This document shows positions 12,393 to 23,734 of a stretch of 64,000 nucleotides of DNA, piece after piece. The DNA is from Pristionchus mayeri (lineage: Eukaryota > Nematoda > Chromadorea > Rhabditida > Neodiplogasteridae). Under the pieces are notes generated by a model. The model did no database searches, was not told where the DNA came from, and saw only the letters and a program-made list of their open reading frames with translations. The DNA lies in NCBI GenBank assembly GCA_036245805.1, contig BTRK01000001.1:5146001-5210000 (forward strand), in the 5' to 3' direction. The translations under genes were made by a program, and so were the position numbers. Position 1 is the stretch's first letter, and each line of letters begins with the position of its first letter.

Positions 12393-13507
12393 GTGTAAAG
12401 GCTTATCACAACTGTTAAGCACAACCGTTAACTTTTGTATCACTGTCGATTTGATTCAAAAAGAATTCCTTCAAATCCTACACGAATGCTCGTAGAGGAG
12501 TGGCCGAAAATTTACCAAAAACCCCGAAAAATGAGCAACCCTGATGGACTTTGATCTCAAATAGAGAAAACAAACGGAAAAGATGAGAAAGAGCAATCGA
12601 GAGAAGGATAGACAACGAGATCGTAAGGATTGATCTCAACCCGAATCCTCCTTTTAAAATCGTAGGCGAGGCTCTCTGGAAGTACCTTTCCGAGAACAAT
12701 CTCATCTCCCCTTACCAACACGGCTTCCGCCCACGTAGATCGTGCACCTCTGCACTTCTTAACTCGTTCTCTCGATGGCACTCTGCACTTAACGATGGTC
12801 ACTACATTTCTGTTGCATTTATCGATTTCTCGCGTGCCTTTGACTCTATCCCGATCAACTTACTCATCCACAAATGCTCACTTCTAGGCATTTGTGGATC
12901 CCTCTTATCTTGGATTCGTTCGTTCTTACTCGGTAGATCACAATCAGTATCAGTCAATACCTCTTCCTCCCCCTCTTTCCCTGCCCACTCAGGCGTGCCT
13001 CAAGGCTCTGTCTTAGGGCCTCTTCTCTTCTCCCTCTACATTAGTGACCTACCCTCCCTACTTCCTCCAAATGTTCGCTGTATTCTTTATGCCGATGATG
13101 CCAAACTCTGGTCTTACTCTGATCCTGCCGCTCTCCAATCCTCTCTTGATATCCCTTTTAAGTGGTCCTCTGATTGGGGCCTTACCGTATCCCTCACTAA
13201 GACCGAGACAATGCTTATATTAAGGTCACATCCTCCCTCTATCTTTAATCTTAATGGTATTTCTCTTCCTACCGTATCCCAATTCACGATTTAGGAGTTA
13301 CATACTCTAATAAACTAGAATTTAGTGCTCACATATCTAGTAAGATCTCAAAGGCCCGTTCTCGTTGCTCATACATCTTGCGCACCTTCGTATCAAAAAA
13401 TCCTCAGCTTTATTCTCGACTGTTTGTCACATACGTCCGCCCCATCCTCGAATATTGTTCTGAACTTTGGTCACCTCAGAGTAGGGATTTGTCTAATAGC
13501 ATCGAGC
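12393..13507. repeat. Direct segmental duplication, copy 2 (likely source copy)
   Basis: Same 1,115-base unit as 7182-8296. Here the LINE sequence continues past the boundary into its C-terminal coding region and 3' UTR. This copy is therefore best read as the source, and the copy at 7182 as the derivative. Confidence 0.85.
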
Positions 13508-14040
13508 GTGTCCAGCGCAAATATACCACATTTGTACTCCTTAAATGTCGCGTCCCTAATAGGTCTTATCCTGATCGTCTACGTTATTTCCATTTAGAAC
13601 CTTTAGAGTTTCGTCGTACAATTATTGACTTAGCATTCGTATATAAAGTTATTCACGAAGATGTAGACATAGGCTGCCCTTCCTTTCTCCTCCTAGCCCC
13701 CCCCCCCCTCGACCTAGGCGCCCCAATCTCTTCCAGTTACGTAAACATCGTTCCATATCTGCTTTTTACCACAGATTTCTCACAAATAGAGTTGTGCCCT
13801 TATGGAACCGTATCCCTAATAATATTGTAATTTCTAGATGTAGTGAACGGTTCTCGCTCAGAGAGATATAAATAGTATTGATTATTCTCATTATCTCTAA
13901 TTCACTCTCACTTGTAACTGACGGCTATACTCCCTTTGTCATCTAGATATCACATCGTAATTATCATGATTCTAATTTTCCCTGTAACATCTATTTTATA
14001 CCTCTGCACTGTCGCATGATAAATAATCCTTCCGCACTAC
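12659..14040 (+). pseudogene. CR1-type LINE, 5'-truncated, with 3' UTR
   Basis: RT coding begins in mid-domain at about 12659 and runs through FIDFSRAFDSIPI, VPQGSVLGPLLF and YADDAKLW. A frame break follows at about 13290, then the C-terminal region SKNPQLYSRLFVTYVRPILEY (13.38-13.83 kb). The 3' UTR to about 14030 matches that of the LINE at 43906-46440 (shared CTCATTATCTCTAATTCACT-like block and a GCATGATAAA end). A ten-base C-run at about 13697-13706 interrupts coding. No endonuclease domain is present. It is inactive. Confidence 0.85.
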
Positions 14041-14379
14041 TGTAATTAATACCTGAGCACCGGATTTATTCATATTTATTGTGATTTAGTCCATCAGGGG
14101 GTCTCGGTTGTGTTAGGCATGGGACGATCCAGATCGATTCCCGCATACGCGTAGTGTCCAGATCTGCGCACAGTTCGAAGGAAGGCTGCCGATATATGTC
14201 TGCACAGAGCTGAAGCACATAGTTTCAGTGATTGCCATGAAAGTATAACTTTATAACTCACCCCACATATTTCCCTTTGCTTCGTCCGACTCCAAGCACA
14301 CTTCTAGCTGATTATCACAAGCATTTTACGTGTAAGCCTTTAATTCGTAGCACTTTCTATGGAACCTGAACGGTCGTTA

Positions 14380-14510
14380 ATGATGTTTGATGAACCAGGT
14401 ACCAAGTTGCTACCGGCATGGTACCAAGCTAGTATCATGCTGCTTCCAGGTTGGTACCATACACCATGCTGATACCAGGTTGGTACCATGATGCAACTCG
14501 TACTTACTTG
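14380..14510. repeat. Degenerate repeat around GGTACCA
   Basis: Units related to CCAGGTTGGTACCATGCTGAT recur four to five times with variable spacing. The surrounding 14.04-14.75 kb has no supported gene. Confidence 0.5.
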
Positions 14511-14763
14511 CAGCATCTGTTGATGGGGAGTAGGTGATCGCACACCGTCCATCCCTGGATCCAGAGAATGTCCCTTTTTTCCGAATACACTGCGTGCATG
14601 TCTTTTTCGTGTCTACCCGACAAGCCGCACTTCCACCAGTCGATGGGCCCCCAGGCACTGAAAGGATACGATTACTAGGTCATGGCACGGTGTCAAGCAG
14701 GGATGGATGTGATAGTTAGGATTTGATTCGGTGCCAAGAACGGAAGGATACGAAAACTAGGTT

Positions 14764-14930
14764 TTGGAACGATTCCAAGAAATTAACCATACAGTAACTA
14801 ATGGATTGGAGCGGTACCAAGAAGGGAAAGGTATAGTAACTAATAGATTGGAACAGTGTCAAGAAAGGAAATATACAGTAACAAAGGAATTGGAACGGCG
14901 CCAAGAAATTCACGATACAGTAATGTATCA
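14764..14930. repeat. 42-base minisatellite
   Basis: Four degenerate units of 42 bases. Read on the plus strand they give a 14-residue period (ERFQEINHTVTNGL, ERYQEGKGIVTNRL, EQCQERKYTVTKEL). The periodicity, not coding, explains the short ORF here. The last unit abuts the mariner-like element. Confidence 0.7.
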
Positions 14931-16170
14931 GGTTGGTCATAAAGTTTTGCGCGATTTTGAGCAAAGTACATTATGACATCTATCTTCCTTCGTTCTTAAC
15001 CAATCATCTTAATTTTTTATAGTTAGATAGGGGCGTCCATACTCTCTTCAGCGCACACTATCATAAATTTGTCCGACCAAGTAAACGAATACAGCCATGT
15101 CCCAAACTTAATGTGAGCGACCTACACCCTGACTTATTGAAGGATCAGCATTTCATTTAGAACAGCGATATGACCCAATCTATGCCACAGTAGTAAAGCA
15201 CGATGGTCATATGTCTCACCGGTAATAGTGATACTGATCATCCTCGAAGGGCCTATTTGAAATATGCACGTAATCCAAATTTGAAATTTCGTGATACTTA
15301 TGAAGATGTTTTTGGAGTACTGCATCTATGCCGACAGTTATTCATATTTCAATTATTCATGAATGTGAACTACCTCGCCAGTACAAGTCACAATTCTCTT
15401 TGGGATAGAATTGGGCTCTCCATTCATGAACAGGGTTCTTCGGAGTTTAGGTGTCCAAGTTTTAACATCAAAATACACACTTTTGGCGTTTTTGTGCTAG
15501 CCCTGTAGTTTGAGGTGTGGTAATTTCGTACTGAAATTAATGAACAACCCTTACCCTGTCCCTCTTCAATTTGGAATAATATGGGGGTCGCTACTTTTTC
15601 TAGGGCAATCCGTGTCCGATGTTAGGTATTTCGGCATTTATATCGAAAAATAATCGATAGACAAATATCACTTTTTTAGATGAGAAATCCAAGTGGGCTC
15701 TTATATATTTATGTATTATATAACCCTTGAAGTAGTGATGATAGCGCCCATAGGTAGGTGTCCGTCTCGTCAATCTTTGAAACAGGTGGGTTATTCGAAG
15801 GAACTCTGATTTTTCTGAATGTCCATGATTCATCGACCTGTTTGAAGCCCATAACGAATTCAGCAGCTCTCTACTTTTGAAACTAGGTAGTGCACGACTA
15901 GCGCTTTTTGATAAACGTAGTGAGCCTCCATCTAAAAATTTCTCTGCGGAGTACAGCAAAAATCTTATTTTTTCTGCAAATATCAAAGTTACGCAGGCAT
16001 TGATTTCTCGTATAGTAGAGATACTTGGACTAGATCAACGGTATTATCCTAAAGGTCGGACATGTCCCTATATATCGACATTAGGACAACAAGTGGCGAT
16101 TTGAGCAAAGCAAACTATACGAACTCAAATTTCGGGTCAGAAATCGCGCAAAACTTTATGACCAACCTAA
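14928..16170. mobile_element. Mariner-like TIR element, 1,243 bases, decayed
   Basis: Termini TCAGGTTGGTCATAAAGTTT at 14928 and its inverse ending AACCTAA at 16170 form a TIR of about 27 bases. TA flanks both ends (14926-14927 and 16171-16172). YYAGGTTG-type ends with TA duplication are typical of mariner elements. The length fits an almost full-size element, but I could not find transposase motifs such as the D..D block in any frame. It is either much decayed or a non-autonomous derivative. Confidence 0.65.
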
Positions 16171-16696
16171 TACCAAGAAGGAAAGCCAATTACACGTCAT
16201 TCTGGATATTTTTGCATTTAATCGATAAACTTACGTGGTGACCGAAGCAATGACGCCGATGTACAGAAGAGTCGACAGATGCATTGTGGCAGAGGAGTGA
16301 GTACGGTACCTGAAGAGGGATACGGTAACACGGGTTCGGGGTCAGGTGGACCAACCTGGATGGGAGAGGGAGAGAGGAGCGAGCGGCCACTTGCGACGAG
16401 TGACAAACGAGCGAATGATTGGAGAGGGGAGAGGACAATGGACAATAATAAGTCGAAGCAATCAAATTAGAGGGTGATACGTGCAAAAAGGTCAGAGAAA
16501 AATCGAGTGATGACGAGGCATAAATAGGATAAATATTGATTCAGAAAAAAATAAAAAAAATATTAGTTCAAGGGTAATCTATTGAAAAGGTAAGTTGAGT
16601 GTCTTGCAAATATGTGTTCTTTTTCCTTCTGTTTACCTAGCGTGAGGAAAATATGTCAACGAACCTCATTTATTCACAAAAATAAGTGCTGATTAT

Positions 16697-17661
16697 ATTA
16701 TTAATTCTTCATTTGATTTATCAACTGCTTTAGACTGACTTGTCGTACATTTTTAAAGAACTCTTCAAAAACTTTGACGATATGTGTGACTTCTCCTGTT
16801 TGGTCGAGTATTCGAAAGTATGTTCGATAACATGTTTCGTACTCGAGATTATTCTTAGCAGCAGTAGATAGTGCTTTATATGAAGCCTTTACCTGAATCG
16901 GTCATTATTTGAAATTTATGCTCTTTCGAACGAATATTTTTTCTCAATAATTGTCAACACATCTCACACTATCAAATGCTCGCTCGAGCATGTACTTGCG
17001 ATAGGCTTTGAATTTATTCCATCCGACGATCAGATCAAATAGGTTTGATCGGAGCTGAAATTAGGTGTTCAATGCGAATGACTTCACAATTGTGCTTACT
17101 ACATGTAGAAAAGATGCAGCTTCGGGGTATAACTCCTTCATTAATTTTTCGTACATTTGAGTATCATTTTTGCCGAATTTAAATATAAGCGTGTACGTCT
17201 TGGGCAGCTGAGTTCTCACTTCTGCCATTATCTGAAATGTTTTTAGTGATAACTTTATCGAACAATTATCGATTAATCTTTTCCTCGTTAATCACTAAAG
17301 TATGCTATAAGGATGATGGTATCTATTCATATGATACGTAAATTTCGTATTAAAAAATATACATAATATATAAGTTTGTAATTTAGAACGGGCCTCATCC
17401 GTGCTGTTGAATACAATTGAAGCGAATTTGTTCCTGATTTCCAATTCCGCATCAATCCAATCATCGTAGCCCACAACATCAGTCTCGTCTTCTGCAATCA
17501 TAGTACGGGGTTGACATTTCCACTATATTACTGGTCAGGAAAAAATATCAATGGTATCTAGTACCAAGTTTAACGAACTCTTGGAAAATATATGTTTGTA
17601 TACTACGGAAGTTGAACACATTACATATTAAATGCGAACGAAATAATATCAAAACAGTTTA
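16697..17661. repeat. Inverted duplication, left arm
   Basis: Reverse complement of 19800-20694. The outer end at 17661 lies exactly at the first-intron donor of the gene at 16701-17873. The arms match closely except for 70 bases present only here (about 16868-16937). Confidence 0.9.
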
Positions 17662-17873
17662 CCTTCAAAGCAGTAGGAGAAATGCTCTGACGCGGATTCG
17701 CCTACATTTTCTGCCTCTTCAGAAATGACTCTAATTGCTTCGGATATGTTGATTCCGCGCCATTCTCCGTAAGTTCGATGAATCAGTGCTTGCTGGGCGG
17801 GAGTGAGAGAGAGGGAGTGGACGGATTGGATAGAAAAGGCGAACACTATCAGAACTGGCAAAGAAATGTGCAT
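16701..17873 (-). CDS. Secreted nematode protein of unknown family, 231 aa, 5 exons
   Basis: Exons on the minus strand: 17663-17873, 17415-17491, 17103-17231, 16968-17054, 16701-16892 (696 nt). All have GT-AG introns with consistent phases, although the exon-2 donor (ATT/GTATTC) was chosen by phase and is the least sure. Residues 1-20 (MHISLPVLIVFAFSIQSVHS) are a signal peptide. The rest is helix-rich and charged, with no cysteine-rich module, membrane segment or catalytic motif I recognise. Typical segments are YGEWRGINISEAIRVISEE and TYTLIFKFGKNDTQMYEK. The size and helical look resemble small nematode secreted lipid- or ion-binding families, but no specific motif supports that. An inverted, broken copy lies at 19800-20694. 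Confidence 0.7.
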
Positions 17874-18637
17874 GATAAAGCTGAGAATCTGCAGTGAGCA
17901 TTCAATTGGTCGGTTTATATCATGAGATGAGCATGTTGCGTGGGATGTTACAGTTTACTGAACGCGTAAACGCAGATGAGTAACGTAAGCAGATTTGTCC
18001 ACTCAATCGAATGCTACGTGTGAAGTTGTTGTTCCGAAATTTCGTTTTCAATCGTCAATTTACACAAATCCCTTAACGAATTCATCTTGCAAAACATGGT
18101 TTTCTTAAATATTGTTCCGAATTTGGTTATTCGAATCTTTTATCGATCTCTCGATTTGCCATTCACTTCTCGTAGATGTCCACTCGCGGAGCACTCGATG
18201 ATTCGGTTTGTTTTTCTTACTTTACATTTTGCATTGAATGCCTCATTGAAGAAGGGTGATTGCTCGGCCATTGTACCAACTTCTTCAAGTGTTGATGGGA
18301 AATTAGAAAGGTATAACGGGGCGTCAGCATATTGAACATATTTTCGACACTCGAAAAACTGAAATCACGCTTCAGTTTAATCGTGCATTCCTCCACGGAG
18401 CCTGCGCCGCCTTCAACTGGGGATGAGGAGATACACAGGTTGTTCTCACTGCGTATCATTATATATTTCTAGGCAGTTGTTACAGTAATGATGCCATCAA
18501 GCTAATCGAGATAATGTGCCTTGTTAGATCTGAGTAAGATGTCATGCCAGTGAATACATATAACTAGTGAATGCCGCATGTTTTAAATGCTGTATGTATA
18601 AATGGTCAACATCTGTGCGTACAGTTGGCGTCAATAA

Positions 18638-18971
18638 ATGACTGTGCATTGTTTAATCTCAAATAAACTAATCTTTATCTGCAGTATCACCGCTCTGTCT
18701 CTTCACACTAGTCCCACAAAGGAGGACAATACGTCGAACTGCTTAAAATTTAACAGGTTGTGTGATTTAAATTTTTCATTGGTTTACTTTATTCAGTGAT
18801 AATGACAAGGAGAACGATCGATTCACTTATGAGCATATGCTGGTCAGATATGGTAAGTGCATATTCCTTATCGATTTGTGTACCAAACAATATTACGCGT
18901 GATTATGAAATGTTATATTTAAAGCGCAAACTTCACATCAGGGTCGTGGCGTAGTATTCGTGGCCAAGTAA
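18638..18971 (+). CDS. Small secreted protein candidate, 73 aa, 3 exons
   Basis: Exons 18638-18756, 18797-18852 and 18925-18971 join in frame (222 nt), with a short second intron starting GTAAGT. The first 25 residues (MTVHCLISNKLIFICSITAL) read as a signal peptide, followed by a hydrophilic segment NDKENDRFTYEHMLVRY and the end QGRGVVFVAK. It lies in the spacer between the two arms of the inverted duplication. No family recognised. The 40-base first intron is very short, so the model needs transcript support. Confidence 0.45.
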
Positions 18972-19129
18972 TCGCTTACTTGCTCATTAACTTCGTCGGA
19001 GAGATCTACAAGTCGCATGTGTACGTTGGTTCAAAATTCAAAGATTAACGTTCAATAATCCAGTGACTTCTTCGATTTTGCCGTTATTATGAATGGCACT
19101 CAGCAGGGAAGACACGTTCATTGCTGATC

Positions 19130-19195
19130 TATATAGCGCACAAGAAACATATCTGAAAATGATACAACAAATTTCCAATAAGAGAACCCTAGTTA
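19130..19195. repeat. Solo half of the 8678-8801 MITE family
   Basis: Shares GAAACATATCTG, AATGATAC and CCAATAAGAGAACCCTAG with the right half of the palindromic MITE at 8678-8801. The left half is absent. Confidence 0.7.
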
Positions 19196-19324
19196 TGATT
19201 GCAATCAAAAAATTTGTTTTATTTTAATGTGGTGAGAGTGTATGAAATGGAGGTGGTATCTGTTCTCGAGCTCGAATATATAGTGGGTCGGGAATTATTT
19301 ATATCATTTATTCATTATTTTTCA

Positions 19325-19544
19325 CTATTTCAGTTCGAATCCCGCGGCTTCTACAGATACATGTGACACTTCATTCCCTTCGCATTGAGCATTACTTGTC
19401 CACTGTGGGAGAGGTTATATATTTTTGAATCTACATTTAAAAAAATCTGCATTAACACACATACACATTTCTTACCAACATTTCGTTAAGGTACATCGGA
19501 AGACGGAAAGTGTTGCTGGCCACGTTGGTCTCAGGCATTCCCAT
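19325..19544 (-). CDS. Short two-exon coding remnant or small gene
   Basis: Exon 19476-19544 starts MGMPETNVASNTFRLPMYLN and ends at a GTAAGA donor. Exon 19325-19402 begins after CCCACAG and reads WTSNAQCEGNEVSHVSVEA to a stop; the phases agree. It may be the 3' part of a longer gene whose upstream exons I cannot place. Product unknown. Confidence 0.3.
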
Positions 19545-19799
19545 CTCACGTAGGGATGTAAATCAATTTCAAGCTAGTAAATAATCTCAGTTACGCTCAT
19601 CTTCACTCATCCGCCAGAAAGACTCCAAATCATTCACTTACTGTTGAATATATGCATGACTGTCAATTTATTGACACTTCTTCGGCAAACACTTCCTATC
19701 AATGATGAGATGAACGGTCGCATATTATGAAATAATACATAGAAAGGAGTGGGATAGAGGAAGATGGGGGTGGCCATTATCCAAACAAGTTCCAATTTC

Positions 19800-20694
19800 T
19801 AAACTGTTTTGATATTATTTCGTTCGCATTTAATATGTAATGTGTTCAACTTCCGTAGTATACAAACATATATTTTCCAAGAGTTCGTTAAACTTGGTAC
19901 TAGATACCATTGATATTTTTTCCTGACCAGTAATATAGTGGAAATGTCAACCCCGTACTATGATTGCAGAAGACGAGACTGATGTTGTGGGCTACGATGA
20001 TTGGATTGATGCGGAATTGGAAATCAGGAACAAATTCGCTTCAATTGTATTCAACAGCACGGATGAGGCCCGTTCTAAATTACAAACTTATATATTATGT
20101 ATATTTTTTAATACGAAATTTACGTATCATATGAATAGATACCATCATCCTTATAGCATACTTTAGTGATTAACGAGGAAAAGATTAATCGATAATTGTT
20201 CGATAAAGTTATCACTAAAAACATTTCAGATAATGGCAGAAGTGAGAACTCAGCTGCCCAAGACGTACACGCTTATATTTAAATTCGGCAAAAATGATAC
20301 TCAAATGTACGAAAAATTAATGAAGGAGTTATACCCCGAAGCTGCATCTTTTCTACATGTAGTAAGCACAATTGTGAAGTCATTCGCATTGAACACCTAA
20401 TTTCAGCTCCGATCAAACCTATTTGATCTGATCGTCGGATGGAATAAATTCAAAGCCTATCGCAAGTACATGCTCGAGCGAGCATTTGATAGTGTGAGAT
20501 GTGTTGACAATTATTGAGAAAAAATATTGCTGCTAAGAATAATCTCGAGTACGAAACATGTTATCGAACATACTTTCGAATACTCGACCAAACAGGAGAA
20601 GTCACACATATCGTCAAAGTTTTTGAAGAGTTCTTTAAAAATGTACGACAAGTCAGTCTAAAGCAGTTGATAAATCAAATGAAGAATTAATAAT
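19800..20694 (+). pseudogene. Inverted, broken copy of the 231-aa secreted-protein gene
   Basis: Reverse-complement copy of 16697-17661. It contains the equivalents of exons 2-4 and most of exon 5, but starts one base into intron 1, so the signal-peptide exon and first donor are missing. A 70-base deletion at about 20526 removes the end of intron 4, the last acceptor and the first codons of exon 5. With no start and no acceptor it should not make the protein. High identity to the intact copy points to a recent event. Confidence 0.85.
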
Positions 20695-20852
20695 CGGCCT
20701 GTTTAATCTGTCAGAAAGCTGCGAGAAAAGTGCAACAACGAGAAAAGTGCAACAGCAAACAAATATATTATGCATGACTATAATTTGTGATTTAACGTTC
20801 CACCACCCACCACACCATCCTAATCTGATCTCATTCACCGCAGCGTAAGCGC

Positions 20853-20955
20853 TGTGAAAGGCTCGTGAGGCCGAGGGCGATCCGAAAAAAGTAGGGATGG
20901 GGTGAAGCCCCATCCCTACTTTTCGGATAGCCCGACACCTCACGAGTCTTTTGCA
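20853..20955. repeat. Strong hairpin, about 40-bp stem
   Basis: CTCGTGAGGCCGAGGGCGAT near 20862 pairs with the segment ending at 20945, and the AGTAGGGATGGGG/CCCCATCCCTACT stem closes on a 5-base loop. It is more perfect than most microRNA precursors. A MITE or cruciform is likelier than a miRNA. Confidence 0.65.
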
Positions 20956-21003
20956 ACGTTTTAAACAGCTCTCACCAGTCGCGTTGAATTGTAATACACA
21001 CAA

Positions 21004-21070
21004 CCCCCACGTGCAACGCTAGTTTAGCCATTCTAACGCAAGCCATTTCAAAGCGTTGCGTCCACGTGGG
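21004..21070. repeat. Hairpin with CACGTG-containing arms
   Basis: CCCCACGTGCAACGCT at 21005-21020 pairs with AGCGTTGCGTCCACGTGGG ending near 21070, around a loop of about 30 bases. A mariner-like terminus (CAGGTTGATGCAAAAGTTTC) follows at about 21100 without a detectable partner. Confidence 0.55.
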
Positions 21071-21261
21071 ATTTGTTGTTACAATGTTGCCAAAGTTATC
21101 AGGTTGATGCAAAAGTTTCTTTACAAATTTTCATGTTGCGTTTTCGGGTTACCTCTTCCTTCGCTATTGTCCTATACTCATATGGGCTTTCTATTTTATT
21201 AGTGAATGTGTACTCTAATTATCGCACACTATTTCATTCCTGATCAATCAAGTATACAGAC

Positions 21262-21423
21262 ATGATAAGCTGCCAAAATCACAAAATTGAAATTTTAGTC
21301 GGGGACTACTCGAAGACGTACGACGACGTGACTTCGGTGAAAGTAGACGTCAACTGGGCGAAGAAAGAAGGGAGCAAGGACCGATTCGCGCTTCTGATTG
21401 ATGTAGCTTTCCTTCCAACATAA
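21262..21423 (+). pseudogene. Terminal-exon fragment of the 768/9175 secreted-protein family
   Basis: A 53-codon frame contains VKVDVNWAKKEGSKDRFALL, which aligns with the last conserved exon of both paralogues (FDVSIDWTRKTPTSSFAVQF and the SMSWQRKTATARWAVQMDFG segment). It lacks the Ser/Thr stalk and hydrophobic GPI tail, and no other exon of the family is recognisable upstream. It may be a solo exon relic, or the 3' end of a secreted member. Confidence 0.55.
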
Positions 21424-22027
21424 AAGTTTCAGAAAATAATTTTCCGCACATTTTGAGCTCAACGCAATCTCTGTAGCTCATATGGGAGCTGAAATACAGT
21501 GCATTCGGCTGTAAAACCGGAAATTTCCTAAAAGCCAGCTCTGGGGCAAATGACCCTACTCGTTCGAAATCTTCTTACTAGTACATCATCCCACCATAGT
21601 ACGGTCGATTTTGAATGGGTTTGAAAAAAATTGTTCACGGCTTCCTTCACTGACTCATGATACCTGTGATATGCAATAATTCAAAGTGAGCTAGAGTGAA
21701 ACTCATTATAATTCCTGACTTTTCGAGCGAAGTGCAGAAAAACGCAGACACATGACACTATACATAGCATACGAAAAATGATCCCCTGAACAAGGCGCGT
21801 CTTCCCATGCAATTTTCGTCGCAGGACTTTCATGTATATTCGCGGAACGAATTTTAATGTATTTTGCATAAATTTAGATATGCAAATTTAGAGCCGGCGG
21901 AGTCGAAGGCATCTTATATTGCCACTCTGAAAGGTTGAAGTCGATTCGTTAATCGGTTTCTAAGATATTAACAGATGCAGCCTACATGTAGCCTGGCCCA
22001 ACCGGTTGAGTTAGTGCAAAATAAAGG

Positions 22028-22815
22028 TGACCATGTTGATAGTTTTCGATGCTGAACATCGTGGTCTACGATCACTGTGGTGCCATGCCATTTCCTGTTA
22101 AAACTGGTTTTCCGCTTAATTCTGTATCAAAATTCATGCTGGAAACACGAAATCCCGAGAAGAATTTCAAGCGAATGAAGCCTTGAATGTGATTAGGAAT
22201 GACATTTTCTTTTGGAGAAAAATCGATGTTTTCACTCAATCCTATGGGTGAGCGTGGACCATAACAGATCGATCCGCCTTTTCACGCTGATTCGAATGGT
22301 ATATACATGTATGGAGAACGGAGGTCGGCAAATATTATTTTTTTACTCATTTACTGATATTTTAGGGCATTTCACTGTGATCGAGGAATGAGAGGGAGGA
22401 AAATGAGTGTAAAAATCATTTTGCTGCCTCTCATTCTTCGAAAATATTAGTAAATGAGTAAAAAGTAATATTTGTCGACCTACCGATCTCCATACATGTA
22501 TATACCATTCGAATCAGCGTGAAAAGGCGGATCGATCTGTTATGGTCCACGCTCACCCATCGGATCGAGTGAAAACATCGATTGTTCTCGAAAAGAAGAC
22601 AATGTCATTCCTAATCACATGTAAGGCTCGATTCGCATTGAGATTCTACTCGGGTGCGCGAGATTTAGTGTTTCCAGTACACATTTTGATACCGAATCAA
22701 CCAAAAAATCAGTTTTTACAGAAAGTGAGATGGCACCACCCCGATCATCAATGACCGATTCATGCAAAATGAAGTAGACCACGATGCTCAGCATCGAAAA
22801 CTGCCCCTGAGACCA
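22028..22815. repeat. Long imperfect foldback element, about 790 bases
   Basis: Two roughly 370-base halves are inverted copies around a centre near 22420. Examples are GGTCCACGCTCACCC paired with GGGTGAGCGTGGACC, and ACATGTATGGAGA paired with its inverse. The ends are GACCATGTTG... and ...GAGACCATG. No ORF is supported. It is probably a palindromic DNA transposon; such RNA would be a ready double-stranded RNA source. Confidence 0.75.
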
Positions 22816-23482
22816 TGTTTCCGTGAGTTGCATGTTTTGGTCTGTTCCGAGACCTCGTTACGAGTTGTTTAATCGAACGCGGACGGCATCATATGACCTC
22901 ACGAGACGTGTAAAGTGGATGGTCTTAAAATGTATTTAATATTTGTTTTAAATGTTTTTTTAAAAATTAATTTATAGTTTCTTTAAAAAGGTTTAGTTTG
23001 TTTTCAACCGAGTGGAACTCATTCACTATCCCAAAACAAATCTCTCGTGATATGATTCACTGTTGAAACATAAACCTTGCACACGAGGTTTGGAAAATCT
23101 GCCAAAGACAAAGCCCACCTTTTTTAAGTGAATTCAATATTTCACGTGTGTGTCCGGCTTCTTAAATCCGCAAAAATGCTGTATAAAATATTTTGAATTA
23201 AACAAGACTATGCATTTAATCACATTGAGGGGGCACTAAAACTACATAGACAGCTGTCCCCTCAAGCAAAGAATCATCCACACTGAACCATTCAAGTGTT
23301 CTGGTAAACTGTTCGACACTAACATATCCCTTCCAATTGACCGTACACTATTTCATATATCATTATTCCATAACAACAAGTCACCCCACTTCAGCATCAA
23401 TAGACTAGATAGGGAAAGTATGCAGTGAATTCAATATTTCATGGTTAATACAAGATCTTCCTAATTCACGGATGAACAGTAG
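22816..23482. other. No feature recognised
   Basis: AT-rich sequence without a supported gene, repeat or RNA. Confidence 0.4.
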
Positions 23483-23560
23483 CAGAACAGAAAATCGTTG
23501 CAAGAATATATAAAAAAATTGCTAACGGAATGAGAAAGTGAAGATGATATTATTGTATTA
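23483..23560. repeat. Copy of the sequence at 62797-62866
   Basis: Shares AATCGTTGCAA, AAAAAATTGCT and the 20-mer GGAATGAGAAAGTGAAGATG with the 3' end of the ORF at 62654-62839. Here the frame is broken, so this is a repeat or decayed paralogue. Confidence 0.55.
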
Positions 23561-23734
23561 TTTGGGTATATTTGGGTATGAAATGTCACACGTACTGGAG
23601 AATTATACACGATCAATCCTAATATTCTTTTGTACTAACGTATTCGTTGTATTCTACCGCATCACGATGGCAGCGCTGTCTCGATTGGTGCTCGCGAACA
23701 GAGCTCCTTCCGTACTCGTCATCAGAGCTTAAAT

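Noticed and set aside
14764..14976. 70-codon ORF with regular 14-residue repeats
   Set aside because: The periodicity follows from a 42-base minisatellite, units are degenerate and there is no start context or splice support.
20862..20945. microRNA precursor
   Set aside because: The stem is too long and nearly perfect with a tiny loop, in a region full of MITE-type hairpins.
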